NCBI GenBank assembly: GCA_964622275.1 | Contig: CAZUMX010000047.1 | Span: forward strand, 1-6,809 | DNA length: 6,809 nucleotides | Reading direction: 5' to 3' | Source: CAYPEZ01 sp964622275 | GTDB taxonomy: Bacteria > Patescibacteriota > Minisyncoccia > Phycocordibacterales > UBA6899 | Program-made: the position numbers and the translations under genes | Shown: positions 1-6,505 of the stretch, one piece after another | Position numbering within the stretch: the stretch's first letter is position 1 | Layout of the letters: every line of letters begins with the position of its first letter | The notes under the pieces: model-generated | Seen by the model: the letters and a program-made list of their open reading frames with translations, nothing else | What the model was told of the DNA's origin: nothing | The model's database searches: none

Positions 1-1
1 T

Positions 2-535
2 GATACACCATATTTTGCCCAAAACTGGCTCGCATCAGCGCAAGCAGGAGACAATAACTATGCGACATCAACACTTTCTGAAGCATCAAGTGGCAACGAG
101 CTCAATAGTTTCCTTGCATACGATGTGACGACGTCGACGATTCCATACGGAGGACTCCAGCCAGGCCAACAAAATGACCCCATCAGTGTTGAGACGATCA
201 TTCGTGCGCTTGGGAACGTTGGCCTCGACCACACACTCTATGGCGCCGCCATGTGTCCGACATATCCAACATGTCTCGGTGCAGCAACAAATACTATTCC
301 CGTGAACGAGCAACGTTACGCAACCTCAAGTGTCCCTTATGCATCTGGTACAGCACTTCTCTCGTCACCTGGTGTTGAGTTGGAAATCAACGTATTAAAA
401 TCAACAGCAACATCTTCTCCTGCCCAGGGAACAACAACATGGGGTATTAGAGTCCCAGCTGCAATTACTCTGGCAGGAAGCTACTACGGTCAAAATACCT
501 TGATTGGTATTACTGGGGAATCTGCAAATTGGTAA
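2..535 (+). CDS. C-terminal part of a secreted/surface protein (5' end outside window)
   Basis: The reading frame is open from base 2 to the TAA at 533-535, giving 177 residues with no start inside the window; the GTG at 125 is internal, because the frame continues upstream with similar Ser/Thr/Asn-rich sequence. The visible part looks like beta-rich extracellular repeats: a block with GNVGLDHTLYG followed by two cysteines in CPTYPTC, then EQRYATSS, then a closing segment with TTWGIRVPA and YYGQNTLIGITGESANW. Low Lys/Arg content and many Thr, Ser, Ala and Gly residues fit an exported protein. From memory, CPR surface proteins often carry GN-(V/I)-GLD blocks and end with a WGI-P...GQNT segment and a terminal Trp, so I assign it to that loose class without a named family. 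No membrane helix or sortase signal is seen at the C-terminus. A strong terminator follows 34 bases after the stop, so it is not cotranscribed with the next gene. Confidence 0.72.
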   Translation, partial: DTPYFAQNWLASAQAGDNNYATSTLSEASSGNELNSFLAYDVTTSTIPYGGLQPGQQNDPISVETIIRALGNVGLDHTLYGAAMCPTYPTCLGAATNTIPVNEQRYATSSVPYASGTALLSSPGVELEINVLKSTATSSPAQGTTTWGIRVPAAITLAGSYYGQNTLIGITGESANW

Positions 536-569
536 ATACAGATCACCTTAGGTTTTTCTCTTTGTATGT

Positions 570-601
570 ATAAGACCTCCGTGCGGAGGTCTTATTGTTT
601 T
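570..601 (+). terminator. Intrinsic (rho-independent) terminator
   Basis: An 11-bp perfect stem (570-580 with 585-595, core AGACCTCC/GGAGGTCT) closes a 4-base GTGC loop and is followed by TTGTTTT. It lies 34 bases after the stop of the upstream surface protein gene and ends that transcription unit. The outer A/T pairs would make it partly functional on the minus strand too, but no minus-strand gene faces it. Confidence 0.9.
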
Positions 602-642
602 GAGTGTGACAGGATGTTGCGCTAAACCCAATATTTATCCCC

Positions 643-660
643 TGAATATTCCCATATTCA
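643..660. repeat. AT-rich 7-bp dyad in the leader of the Ig-like membrane protein gene
   Basis: TGAATAT (643-649) and ATATTCA (654-660) form a perfect inverted repeat around TCCC, 17 bases before the ATG at 677. It could be an operator or a weak RNA hairpin in the leader. Upstream, GTGACA (606-611) and AATATT (630-635) are spaced 18 bases apart and are the best, still weak, -35/-10 pair for the 677 gene; they lie just after the terminator. The dyad is made only of A/T-rich sequence, so chance is possible. Confidence 0.35.
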
Positions 661-676
661 TAGGGACAAAATAATC

Positions 677-1759
677 ATGCGTGATATGCTTAAAGGGTTC
701 ATGAAAAGAGCCGTTCCCATCAAACGGTTTGTTGTTTTGGCTATAACGACCCTCATAGCGTTTCTTTCACTTGCGAGCACTGCGCAAGCTGGATTTGGTA
801 TTACTCCTCCATACGTTCGCAATAATGTATTGCGCCCAGGCGCAGAATTCACACAGGAGGTGATCATTGTCCGTTCTGACCCAATTGAAGATCTTAACGC
901 AGAGATCACGATCAATGTTCCTGGTATTGAACAATGGTTCACAATCGACAAAGGATTGCAGTTCGTCCTTCCTAAAGGAGAAAAAACAGTCAAAATGAAT
1001 GTGACTGTTCGAGTTCCTGAAGAGGCATCGCTAGGACCACGCGTCGGGAATATTCGTATTCGAACCTATGGAAACGATCTTCCTGCGAGCGGAGTCTCAC
1101 TCGCATTAGGTGCTCAAATTGACGTCTCTATTGATGTCGTAGAAGAAATTTACGATATGACCGTTCAACGCGTCGAACTTCCTGACACCGAAGAAGGGAG
1201 AAAGAAATGGTGGCTCGATTTTCCAGGGAAATTGCGATTTGTGATGTATGTCGAGAATACAGGAAACGTTCCTGCGGCTCCGACAGATGTTGTGTTTGAT
1301 ATCTATGACACTGCTGGCGTGCGTTTGATAGAAAGCACAAAGAATAATGCAAAACTCAAAAAGATTCTCCCATTTAATACTGAAAAACTTACTGCCGAAG
1401 CGCCTATAACGCTTAGTCCAGGGGCGTATCGTGTGAAGTATAAGATTTATAAACAAGCAGATCTCTTGGCGCAGACAGGAGAGCTCGCTTTGTCGATTCT
1501 CCCCAAAGGGACCATTCCAGGATACAAACCTTATGGATTCATGGGTCTGTCACGTGTGGATCAGCTCACAATTGTTGTTCCCGCCGTCATTCTCACCCTC
1601 ATCCTTCTGTGGCTTCTCCTACGAAGAAAGAAACCCTCTTCACGCAAAAGAAGAGACGATGACTATGATGACCGAGAGAGAGACGATCCTCCTCCAAGAG
1701 TAGAGCCTCGACGGCGTGCGGGGGCATCAGGTGTCGTTGATCTTTCACGGAGACGATAA
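677..1759 (+). CDS. Secreted Ig-like protein with C-terminal membrane anchor and charged cytoplasmic tail
   Basis: A 360-residue protein. Residues 1-38 form a signal peptide: basic n-region, hydrophobic core FVVLAITTLIAFLSL, and an AQA cleavage site before GFGITPPYVRNN. Residues 40-155 look like an Ig-like beta-sandwich resembling the N-terminal domain of DUF916/WxL-associated surface proteins (PGAEFTQEV, LPKGEKTVKMNV, SLGPRVGNIRIRT). Residues 160-275 look like a second beta domain (FVMYVENTGNVPAAPTDVVFDIY, LSPGAYRVKYKIY). A single helix at about 297-315 (LTIVVPAVILTLILLWLLL) is followed by RRKK and a tail of about 45 residues rich in Arg and Asp. The topology is therefore outside domains, one span, cytoplasmic tail. 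From memory this is a recurrent CPR protein type with no known function. A weak Shine-Dalgarno-like AGGGA (662-666) sits 10 bases before the ATG at 677; the ATGs at 686 and 701 are alternatives that keep the signal peptide. The next gene starts 2 bases after the stop, so the two are almost surely coupled. Confidence 0.85.
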   Translation: MRDMLKGFMKRAVPIKRFVVLAITTLIAFLSLASTAQAGFGITPPYVRNNVLRPGAEFTQEVIIVRSDPIEDLNAEITINVPGIEQWFTIDKGLQFVLPKGEKTVKMNVTVRVPEEASLGPRVGNIRIRTYGNDLPASGVSLALGAQIDVSIDVVEEIYDMTVQRVELPDTEEGRKKWWLDFPGKLRFVMYVENTGNVPAAPTDVVFDIYDTAGVRLIESTKNNAKLKKILPFNTEKLTAEAPITLSPGAYRVKYKIYKQADLLAQTGELALSILPKGTIPGYKPYGFMGLSRVDQLTIVVPAVILTLILLWLLLRRKKPSSRKRRDDDYDDRERDDPPPRVEPRRRAGASGVVDLSRRR

Positions 1760-1761
1760 CT

Positions 1762-2913
1762 ATGCGTAGTCTTGGAATACCTCTCTCTTCTCAACAAATA
1801 TCGCGAGGGGCACTTGCGCTATCTGTTCTGTTGCTCTGGCCGATATTATCCAGTGCTGATGTTGCGACAACCACGCTCCGTATTTCAATCTGTGGGAACG
1901 GTATTGTCGACGGAACAGAAATCTGCGACCTCCCACCAAATACTGGGGGATATTCCACATCAACTCTTGGTCGAACGTGCGAAGCGGGGTGTGAAGCATA
2001 TGGTGAATATTGCGGTGATTCCATCCTTCAACCGGTATTTGGAGAGTCTTGCGATGATGGGAACAATACTCCCGGTGATCTCTGTGATGCGGTGTGTCAC
2101 CAAGAAACCCCTCCTGGGTCTGGTGGAACTCCTCCACCGCCACCAAGCGGAGGTGGAGGAGGGGGAGGAGGGCAGTTTTCTGGAATTATTCCAGTAAGAG
2201 CTGATACGCGTGTTGTTCTCGAAGGGAAAGCGTACCCATCCACGGATGTAAACATTCTAAAAGATGGTCAGGTTATTGGAGTTGCGCGAGCAGATTCAAG
2301 CGCAAACTTTCGTTATGAAAGTAATACACTTACACCTGGGCCTGCAACGTTTGGTCTTTGGGCACGTGATAGCAGGGGGGTAAAATCAATTACCTTTAAT
2401 ACAACATTTCAAGTTATTCAAAATGCTCTGACAACTGTATCTGGTGTGCTTCTTCCTCCGACAATTGATGCGTTGCAAAAAAAGGTGAAACAAGGCGAGC
2501 CGATCACATTTCTTGGGGAAGCAGTTCCGCTGTCTCAAGTGGCAGCGTACGTGAACGCTTCTGAAGACGCCATAGGGTTTACTACAGCATCTTCGGGACA
2601 GTGGTCTATCGCTGCGGATACAAGTGGATTGCAAAACGAATCCTTTCATAGTGCTAAAGCGCTTTTTGCTATCCCTGGCGGGAGTATTCAAGAAAAGAGT
2701 GGGTATAGCTCATCGCTCTCGTTTTACGTCGGAGAAGCAGACGTCGGGGATATTGTTTCTGCTGACTTGAACAAAGATGGGAAACTGAACCTTGTTGATT
2801 TCTCGATCCTCCTCTTTCATTGGGGGTCGGACGATATATTAAGTGACCTAAATCAAGATGGAAAGATCAATCTCACAGATTTTTCAATTCTCTTATTTAA
2901 CTGGACTGGGTAA
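1762..2913 (+). CDS. Secreted dockerin protein with Cys-rich (DUF4215-type) repeats and Ig-like domains
   Basis: A 383-residue protein. The signal peptide spans about 1-32 (ALALSVLLLWPILSSA). Residues 44-112 contain Cys-rich repeats of the DUF4215/Myxococcus type: CGNGIVDGTEICD, then CGDSILQ...GESCDDGNNTPGDLC. A linker of five prolines and eight glycines follows (124-137). Residues 140-325 look like two Ig-like domains, each with a VxLxGKAYPSTDV- or ITFLGEAVPLSQV-type strand. The C-terminus is a type I dockerin with two intact calcium loops: D335, N337, D339, N343, D346 and D362, N364, D366, N370, D373. Each loop is followed by a nearly identical F-SILLF-W helix. No membrane anchor or catalytic domain is present, so it is likely exported and held by binding a cohesin. 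The three downstream genes encode cohesins, the obvious candidate partners. GGAG (1749-1752) lies 9 bases before the ATG and the gap to the previous stop is 2 bases, supporting this start and cotranscription. Confidence 0.9.
   Translation: MRSLGIPLSSQQISRGALALSVLLLWPILSSADVATTTLRISICGNGIVDGTEICDLPPNTGGYSTSTLGRTCEAGCEAYGEYCGDSILQPVFGESCDDGNNTPGDLCDAVCHQETPPGSGGTPPPPPSGGGGGGGGQFSGIIPVRADTRVVLEGKAYPSTDVNILKDGQVIGVARADSSANFRYESNTLTPGPATFGLWARDSRGVKSITFNTTFQVIQNALTTVSGVLLPPTIDALQKKVKQGEPITFLGEAVPLSQVAAYVNASEDAIGFTTASSGQWSIAADTSGLQNESFHSAKALFAIPGGSIQEKSGYSSSLSFYVGEADVGDIVSADLNKDGKLNLVDFSILLFHWGSDDILSDLNQDGKINLTDFSILLFNWTG
2129..2161. repeat. GC-rich inverted repeat inside the Pro/Gly linker codons
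   Basis: CTCCTCCACC (2129-2138) and GGTGGAGGAG (2152-2161) are perfectly complementary across a 13-base loop; an inner CCGC/GCGG pairing (2137-2140 with 2147-2150) is an alternative. The structure arises where proline codons meet glycine codons. Runs of GG continue to 2173 on the coding strand, so a two-layer G-quadruplex is also conceivable. It may be a by-product of the amino-acid composition. Confidence 0.6.
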
Positions 2914-2944
2914 GGGTATTTTGCGGGAAGGAATACTGCATAAC

Positions 2945-2985
2945 TTGCTTTTTTGGGGCTCTCTTCATGCTACGATAAGTGCATG
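2945..2985 (+). promoter_or_regulatory. Candidate extended -10 promoter giving a leaderless mRNA for the first cohesin gene
   Basis: TGC followed by TACGAT (2968-2976) is an extended -10 element. A start of transcription 7 bases after it falls on base 2983, which is the A of the ATG. No Shine-Dalgarno sequence precedes this ATG. The same block, TAC(G/A)ATAAGTGCA, occurs before the last gene at 6576-6588. The best -35 match, TTGCTT at 2945-2950, is poor and 20 bases away, so activity would rest on the extended -10. The 69-base gap from 2914 to 2982 shows no convincing terminator, so read-through from upstream is also possible. Confidence 0.5.
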
Positions 2986-3960
2986 AAGCTATTTGGAGCT
3001 CGCTTTTTTCTGTGGACTATCATCATACTTTTTTTGGTCACCTTGCCGGTTGATGGCCAGGCAGCAACGCTTTATCTTGATCCGGATGGTGGGGAATATC
3101 ATCCCGGGGACACCTTTGTTGTTGATGTACGCCTCGATCCAAATGGGGATTGCGTTAATGTGGTTTCGGCGGACATCACCTACCCAAAAGAATATTTGCG
3201 GGCGTCAGCATTCAGTCAGGGTGAGTCCATTCTCACCTTGTGGACCGAAGCGCCAAAAATTGTCTCTGAGGAAGGGCGTATTACATTTATGGGAGGAGTT
3301 CCGGGGGGATTTTGTGGACGCATTCCTGGTGATCCCGGATATGCAAATATTGTTGGGAAAATTATCTTTTCTGTTCCTGCCAATGCTCCATTTGGGGTTA
3401 CTCCACCTGTCGACTTTCTTTCTTCAACACAAGTCTTACTTGCAGATGGTCGTGGAACACCAGCGCCTTTGATGACACGACGAGCAGTCTTTACGCTTGC
3501 GTCGAGTACAGGGGCATCTATTAATGAGTGGCTTGATGAAATTCGAGAAGATGATGTTCCTCCCGAACCCTTTTCCATCGATTTGCACCGAGATCCAAAT
3601 ACAGCTGCTGGAAAATATTTTATTGTGTTCCAGACAACAGATAAGCAGAGTGGTGTTGCCAAGTACGAACTCATAGAGCGAGATCGCGATCGACCACAGT
3701 ATGTGCGAGGAGAAAGATCGCCAGCGGTGTGGAGACCTGTCGAAAGTCCGTATGTTCTCGAAGACCAAACCCTCAATAGCACCATTGTTGTTCGTGCTAT
3801 TGATCACGCAGGAAAGGTTCGCGAAGAATCTCTTCTGCCGACACCAAACAAAGTCGCAAAAACCCCCTCATATAATGTGCTTCTGTGGTTAGTGGTTGCT
3901 TTTGTGGGGGCAATTGCGGCGACGATCTTTCTGAGAAGAAAACATCCGCATGCTCCCTAA
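2983..3960 (+). CDS. Membrane-anchored cohesin-domain protein (first of three)
   Basis: A 325-residue protein. The signal peptide is at 1-28 (FFLWTIIILFLVTLPVDGQAA). Residues 29-171 form a cohesin-type beta-sandwich: LYLDPDGGEYHPGDTFVVDV, CVNVVSADITYP, LTLWTEAP, GRITFMGGVPGGFCGRIPGD, IVGKIIFSV and VLLADGRGTP. Cys57 and Cys111 are the only cysteines of the mature part and could form a disulfide; the two other cohesins here lack them. Residues 192-283 form an Ig-like domain ending in the RAIDHAGKV motif. A helix at about 298-316 is followed by RRKHPHAP, a short cytoplasmic tail. The protein should display a dockerin-binding module on the cell surface. I chose ATG 2983 over the in-frame TTG at 2953 because it puts the basic residues directly before the hydrophobic core and fits the promoter at 2968-2976. 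The next gene starts 6 bases after the stop. Cohesin identity is by pattern; the dockerin partner is inferred. Confidence 0.87.
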   Translation: MKLFGARFFLWTIIILFLVTLPVDGQAATLYLDPDGGEYHPGDTFVVDVRLDPNGDCVNVVSADITYPKEYLRASAFSQGESILTLWTEAPKIVSEEGRITFMGGVPGGFCGRIPGDPGYANIVGKIIFSVPANAPFGVTPPVDFLSSTQVLLADGRGTPAPLMTRRAVFTLASSTGASINEWLDEIREDDVPPEPFSIDLHRDPNTAAGKYFIVFQTTDKQSGVAKYELIERDRDRPQYVRGERSPAVWRPVESPYVLEDQTLNSTIVVRAIDHAGKVREESLLPTPNKVAKTPSYNVLLWLVVAFVGAIAATIFLRRKHPHAP

Positions 3961-3966
3961 GACACT

Positions 3967-5706
3967 ATGGTTTTTTTTCGACATCTCCTTCTTGCTACTC
4001 TCTCTCTTGTTTTTGTAGTGCCATACACGGTGCATGCTGCCCAGGCATCTCTTTCTCTTTCTCCAAAAGATGGGACATATACATTAGGGAATACATTTTC
4101 TGTTGGAGTGATTCTCGATACGGGAGGCGTATCGGTGAATGCAGTCGAAGGAAAGATTCGATATCCCACAGAAGACCTTGCGATTGTTGGTGTCTCGACT
4201 GAAGGAAGCCCTGTTACTTCGTGGACAACATACCCAGATACCACAAGCGAAAGAGGTCTCGTGTCATTTGGTGGGATAAACCCTGAGGGAATCAAAGAAA
4301 AAGGGAAACAGTTATTTTCCATCACTTTTCGTGTGGTAAGGAGCGGTGAAACCCGTGTTCGAATCGCAAGCGGCGCAGCTATTCTCTCTGAAGGGGGAGC
4401 GGGAACGAATATTTTGACGGATCTTCGTGGAAGCACATACATACTTTCGAATAATGACGTGCGCACAGAAGCATTAAGAAATGGTCCATCAATCCTCCGC
4501 TCTAGCTCGCACCCTGACGAAGCTGCTTGGTACGGGAGCGCGGATGTATTGTTTGAGTGGGCAAGGACACCAGAAACAGATCAAATTCGTTTTTCGGTTG
4601 ATCAAAATTCAGAAGGGGCACCTACCTCTGTACTAGAAGGTGCCATCGAAAGCAAGGCAGTCCCTCTTTCGTCTGGGGTATGGTACGGACATCTTGCCGT
4701 ACACGATCGATCGGGATGGGGTCCAGTTGGTCACCTTCGAGTGCAAATTGACACTGAAAAACCTGATACATTAACGGTGATAGAGCGACCAAGGGTTTCG
4801 CAAGACGAACCGAGTATTGAATTAAGTATTGATGCAAAAGATGCTCGGTCTGGAATTTCCCATTATGAAATTGGGTTAGATGGAGGTGAAAAAACCCGTT
4901 GGGAGGATGATGGTAATCATATCTATGCTTTAGGTGTTGTCCCTCCGGGGAAACATATTGTTGAAGTTCGAGCATTTGATCGAGCTGGAAATTCGATTGT
5001 AGAAACAGTTGTTGTGGAAGTTCAGGGTCTGCCACTTCCCACGATAGAGCCGACTCCATCCTCACTCTTAGTTGGTGGAGATATTGATTTTGAGGGGACT
5101 GTTGGTGATGGACAGTCTGTGCGTGTTGCTATCGGATTTGATGGCGGAGAGTCAAAAACAGAAGATGTCGCTTCAGGTCCTGGAGGAAAATTTATTCACA
5201 CATTTGTTTTTCCTCAAGTTGGCACGTACCGCATGAAAGCACAGGCAGTAGACAAGCGCGGGGCAACAAGTGAGTGGACACCAGAAGTACTCATTCGTGT
5301 AGAAGCCCGATCATTTCTCGGAGCAGTTGGAGCAGTTGGAGGCGGTGGTGTTATTCCTTCACTTCTTTTTCTGGTCACAGGGCTCTTCATTGGCATGTGG
5401 TATGGAGGAAGAAAACTGACATTTGCTCAGGCTACAGTTCCTGTTTCTTCAAAACACATAATCTCAAAAACCCTTATTCCTCTTCGTTTTTTGAGCGAAG
5501 TAGGCATGCTGGGATGGCAAAAAGGTAAGAGACTATTTTCTCGATCATTACCAAAGAGTTCTACGACAGAAGACACCCAGGAAGCCTCTCGTCGACCAGA
5601 ATCGGTACGTCCTCGCACTGATTCACTGAACCCCACCACTGTCTCACTCAAACAGCGATCAACGCCGCAGCCACACCAACCAACGATTCTCGGGCGAGAG
5701 CGATAA
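3967..5706 (+). CDS. Large membrane-anchored cohesin protein with three further beta domains
   Basis: A 579-residue protein. The signal peptide is at 1-25 (HLLLATLSLVFVVPYTVHAA). The cohesin is at 27-153: LSLSPKDGTYTLGNTFSVGV, VNAVEGKIRYP, VTSWTTYPDT, GLVSFGGI and GAGTNIL. Residues 174-263 match a block I recall from CPR cohesin proteins, with HPDEAAWYG and GVWYGHL...GWGPVGHLRVQID. Residues 266-353 are Ig-like with VRAFDRAGN. Residues 359-446 are a third, PKD/Ig-like domain with VGDGQSVRVAI and TYRMKAQAVDKRG. A Gly/Ala/Val stretch with a tandem 9-base repeat (5320-5337) leads into a helix at about 463-480 (IPSLLFLVTGLFIGMWYG). The cytoplasmic tail of about 98 residues is basic and rich in Ser, Thr and Pro, far longer than in the preceding cohesin. 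No Shine-Dalgarno sequence is seen before the ATG; the 6-base gap suggests translation coupled to the upstream gene. Its likely role is a long-stalked surface receptor for dockerin proteins. Confidence 0.88.
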   Translation: MVFFRHLLLATLSLVFVVPYTVHAAQASLSLSPKDGTYTLGNTFSVGVILDTGGVSVNAVEGKIRYPTEDLAIVGVSTEGSPVTSWTTYPDTTSERGLVSFGGINPEGIKEKGKQLFSITFRVVRSGETRVRIASGAAILSEGGAGTNILTDLRGSTYILSNNDVRTEALRNGPSILRSSSHPDEAAWYGSADVLFEWARTPETDQIRFSVDQNSEGAPTSVLEGAIESKAVPLSSGVWYGHLAVHDRSGWGPVGHLRVQIDTEKPDTLTVIERPRVSQDEPSIELSIDAKDARSGISHYEIGLDGGEKTRWEDDGNHIYALGVVPPGKHIVEVRAFDRAGNSIVETVVVEVQGLPLPTIEPTPSSLLVGGDIDFEGTVGDGQSVRVAIGFDGGESKTEDVASGPGGKFIHTFVFPQVGTYRMKAQAVDKRGATSEWTPEVLIRVEARSFLGAVGAVGGGGVIPSLLFLVTGLFIGMWYGGRKLTFAQATVPVSSKHIISKTLIPLRFLSEVGMLGWQKGKRLFSRSLPKSSTTEDTQEASRRPESVRPRTDSLNPTTVSLKQRSTPQPHQPTILGRER

Positions 5707-5708
5707 GT

Positions 5709-6383
5709 ATGAAAATCAAACCTCACCACCTTCCATTTGCTCTTAGCGCTCCAATTATTTTTGTTCTTCTTCTCAATCAAAGTGGTGTTTCGACATCGAC
5801 GGTAAATTCTGTTGCACTCTCTTCTTCGCATACAAAATTTGCTGAGGTTGGAGAGACCCTTGATTTTTCTATTGATGTGCAAAGTCTCATCCCTATGAAC
5901 GCAATTGGTGTCTCACTTTCTTATCCACGTGATCTTATTTCGATAACAGATATTAATGAAGAAAAAAGTGTCGTTGATCTTTGGGTTGAGAAACCTACCT
6001 ACTCAAATGACACGGGGGTCATGAAACTTTCAGGAGGCCTCACTGGTGTTCTTGGGTTTGTTGGGCGTGGTCATGTTGCGACCGTGCATTTTGAAGCGCA
6101 CCATCCTGGGAAAGCCGCTGTCACGATTACTGATGCAGTACTTCTTGCTCGAGATGGGAAAGGGACAAATATTCTTGAAGCAAAAGAAAACATCGTGTTT
6201 GTTGTTCGAGAAAAAGGGGACCCGTCTCCTGACCTCAATAACGATGGGGCAATCACGTTTGCTGATGTAACAATCCTCTACTTCGCATCTCTGCGCCCAT
6301 TTCAAGAAAAATTTGATTTTACAAAAGACGGAAAGGTGAGTTTTTCGGACGTGCTTTATCTCGGTTCCCTCACTCGGCAATAA
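5709..6383 (+). CDS. Secreted cohesin-dockerin adaptor protein
   Basis: A 224-residue protein, the shortest of the cohesin set. The N-terminus (LPFALSAPIIFVLLLNQSGVS, about 9-29) is a signal peptide or uncleaved anchor; no clear cleavage motif is seen. Residues 34-167 are a cohesin: VALSSSHTKFAEVGETLDFSIDV, MNAIGVSLSYP, VVDLWVEKPT, GVMKLSGG, GHVATVHFEA and VLLARDGKGTNILE. Residues 172-221 are a dockerin with both calcium loops intact: D175, N177, D179, T183, D186 and D203, T205, D207, S211, D214. There is no C-terminal membrane helix, unlike the two cohesin genes before it. Having both modules, it can in principle bind a cohesin on one side and a dockerin on the other, like an adaptor scaffoldin. 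It starts 2 bases after the previous TAA. The Shine-Dalgarno signal is weak (GAGAG near 5696-5700), so coupling is likely. It ends the set: an 8-T run follows directly, but without a hairpin. Confidence 0.9.
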   Translation: MKIKPHHLPFALSAPIIFVLLLNQSGVSTSTVNSVALSSSHTKFAEVGETLDFSIDVQSLIPMNAIGVSLSYPRDLISITDINEEKSVVDLWVEKPTYSNDTGVMKLSGGLTGVLGFVGRGHVATVHFEAHHPGKAAVTITDAVLLARDGKGTNILEAKENIVFVVREKGDPSPDLNNDGAITFADVTILYFASLRPFQEKFDFTKDGKVSFSDVLYLGSLTRQ

Positions 6384-6425
6384 TTTTTTTTCCAACCAAA
6401 TTTTTTTGTCTGAATCAAGAAAAAT

Positions 6426-6434
6426 TGTGGATAA
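6426..6434 (-). promoter_or_regulatory. DnaA box, exact consensus
   Basis: TGTGGATAA on the plus strand is TTATCCACA on the minus strand, the strict DnaA box. An exact 9-mer is unlikely by chance in a region this short, although AT-rich sequence raises the odds somewhat. Confidence 0.55.
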
Positions 6435-6435
6435 C

Positions 6436-6456
6436 TTTTTGCGAAAATCGCAAAAA
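6436..6456. repeat. Perfect 9-bp hairpin next to the DnaA box
   Basis: TTTTTGCGA (6436-6444) and TCGCAAAAA (6448-6456) pair across AAA. It starts one base after the exact DnaA box. As RNA it could act as a weak terminator for the upstream genes, because further A/T-rich sequence follows, but the trailing run is mostly A on the plus strand and T on the minus strand, which favours terminator function only in the minus direction. A DNA-level role is equally possible. Confidence 0.6.
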
Positions 6457-6505
6457 ATTTTAGACAATTTTGAAAAAATGTTTCTTTGTTATTTTTTCGA
6501 AAAAT

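Noticed and set aside
125..127. GTG as the start of the first gene
   Set aside because: The frame is open to the window edge and the protein is clearly continuous; this is an internal Val codon.
1772..2197. 141-residue plus-strand ORF overlapping the dockerin gene
   Set aside because: It is a frame shadow: the in-frame dockerin gene shows signal peptide, Cys-rich repeats and calcium loops.
2953..2982. In-frame TTG start giving ten extra residues on the first cohesin protein
   Set aside because: It puts a Cys-containing polar stretch before the signal peptide, overlaps the promoter, and has no ribosome site; ATG 2983 is better.
3216..3785. 189-residue minus-strand ORF
   Set aside because: It is antisense to a well-supported cohesin gene, has no recognisable domain and no ribosome site.
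1762..6383. A true cellulosome
   Set aside because: No glycoside hydrolase or carbohydrate-binding domain is visible; only the assembly modules are present.
6384..6391. Eight-T run directly after the last cohesin stop as an intrinsic terminator
   Set aside because: No stable GC hairpin precedes it.
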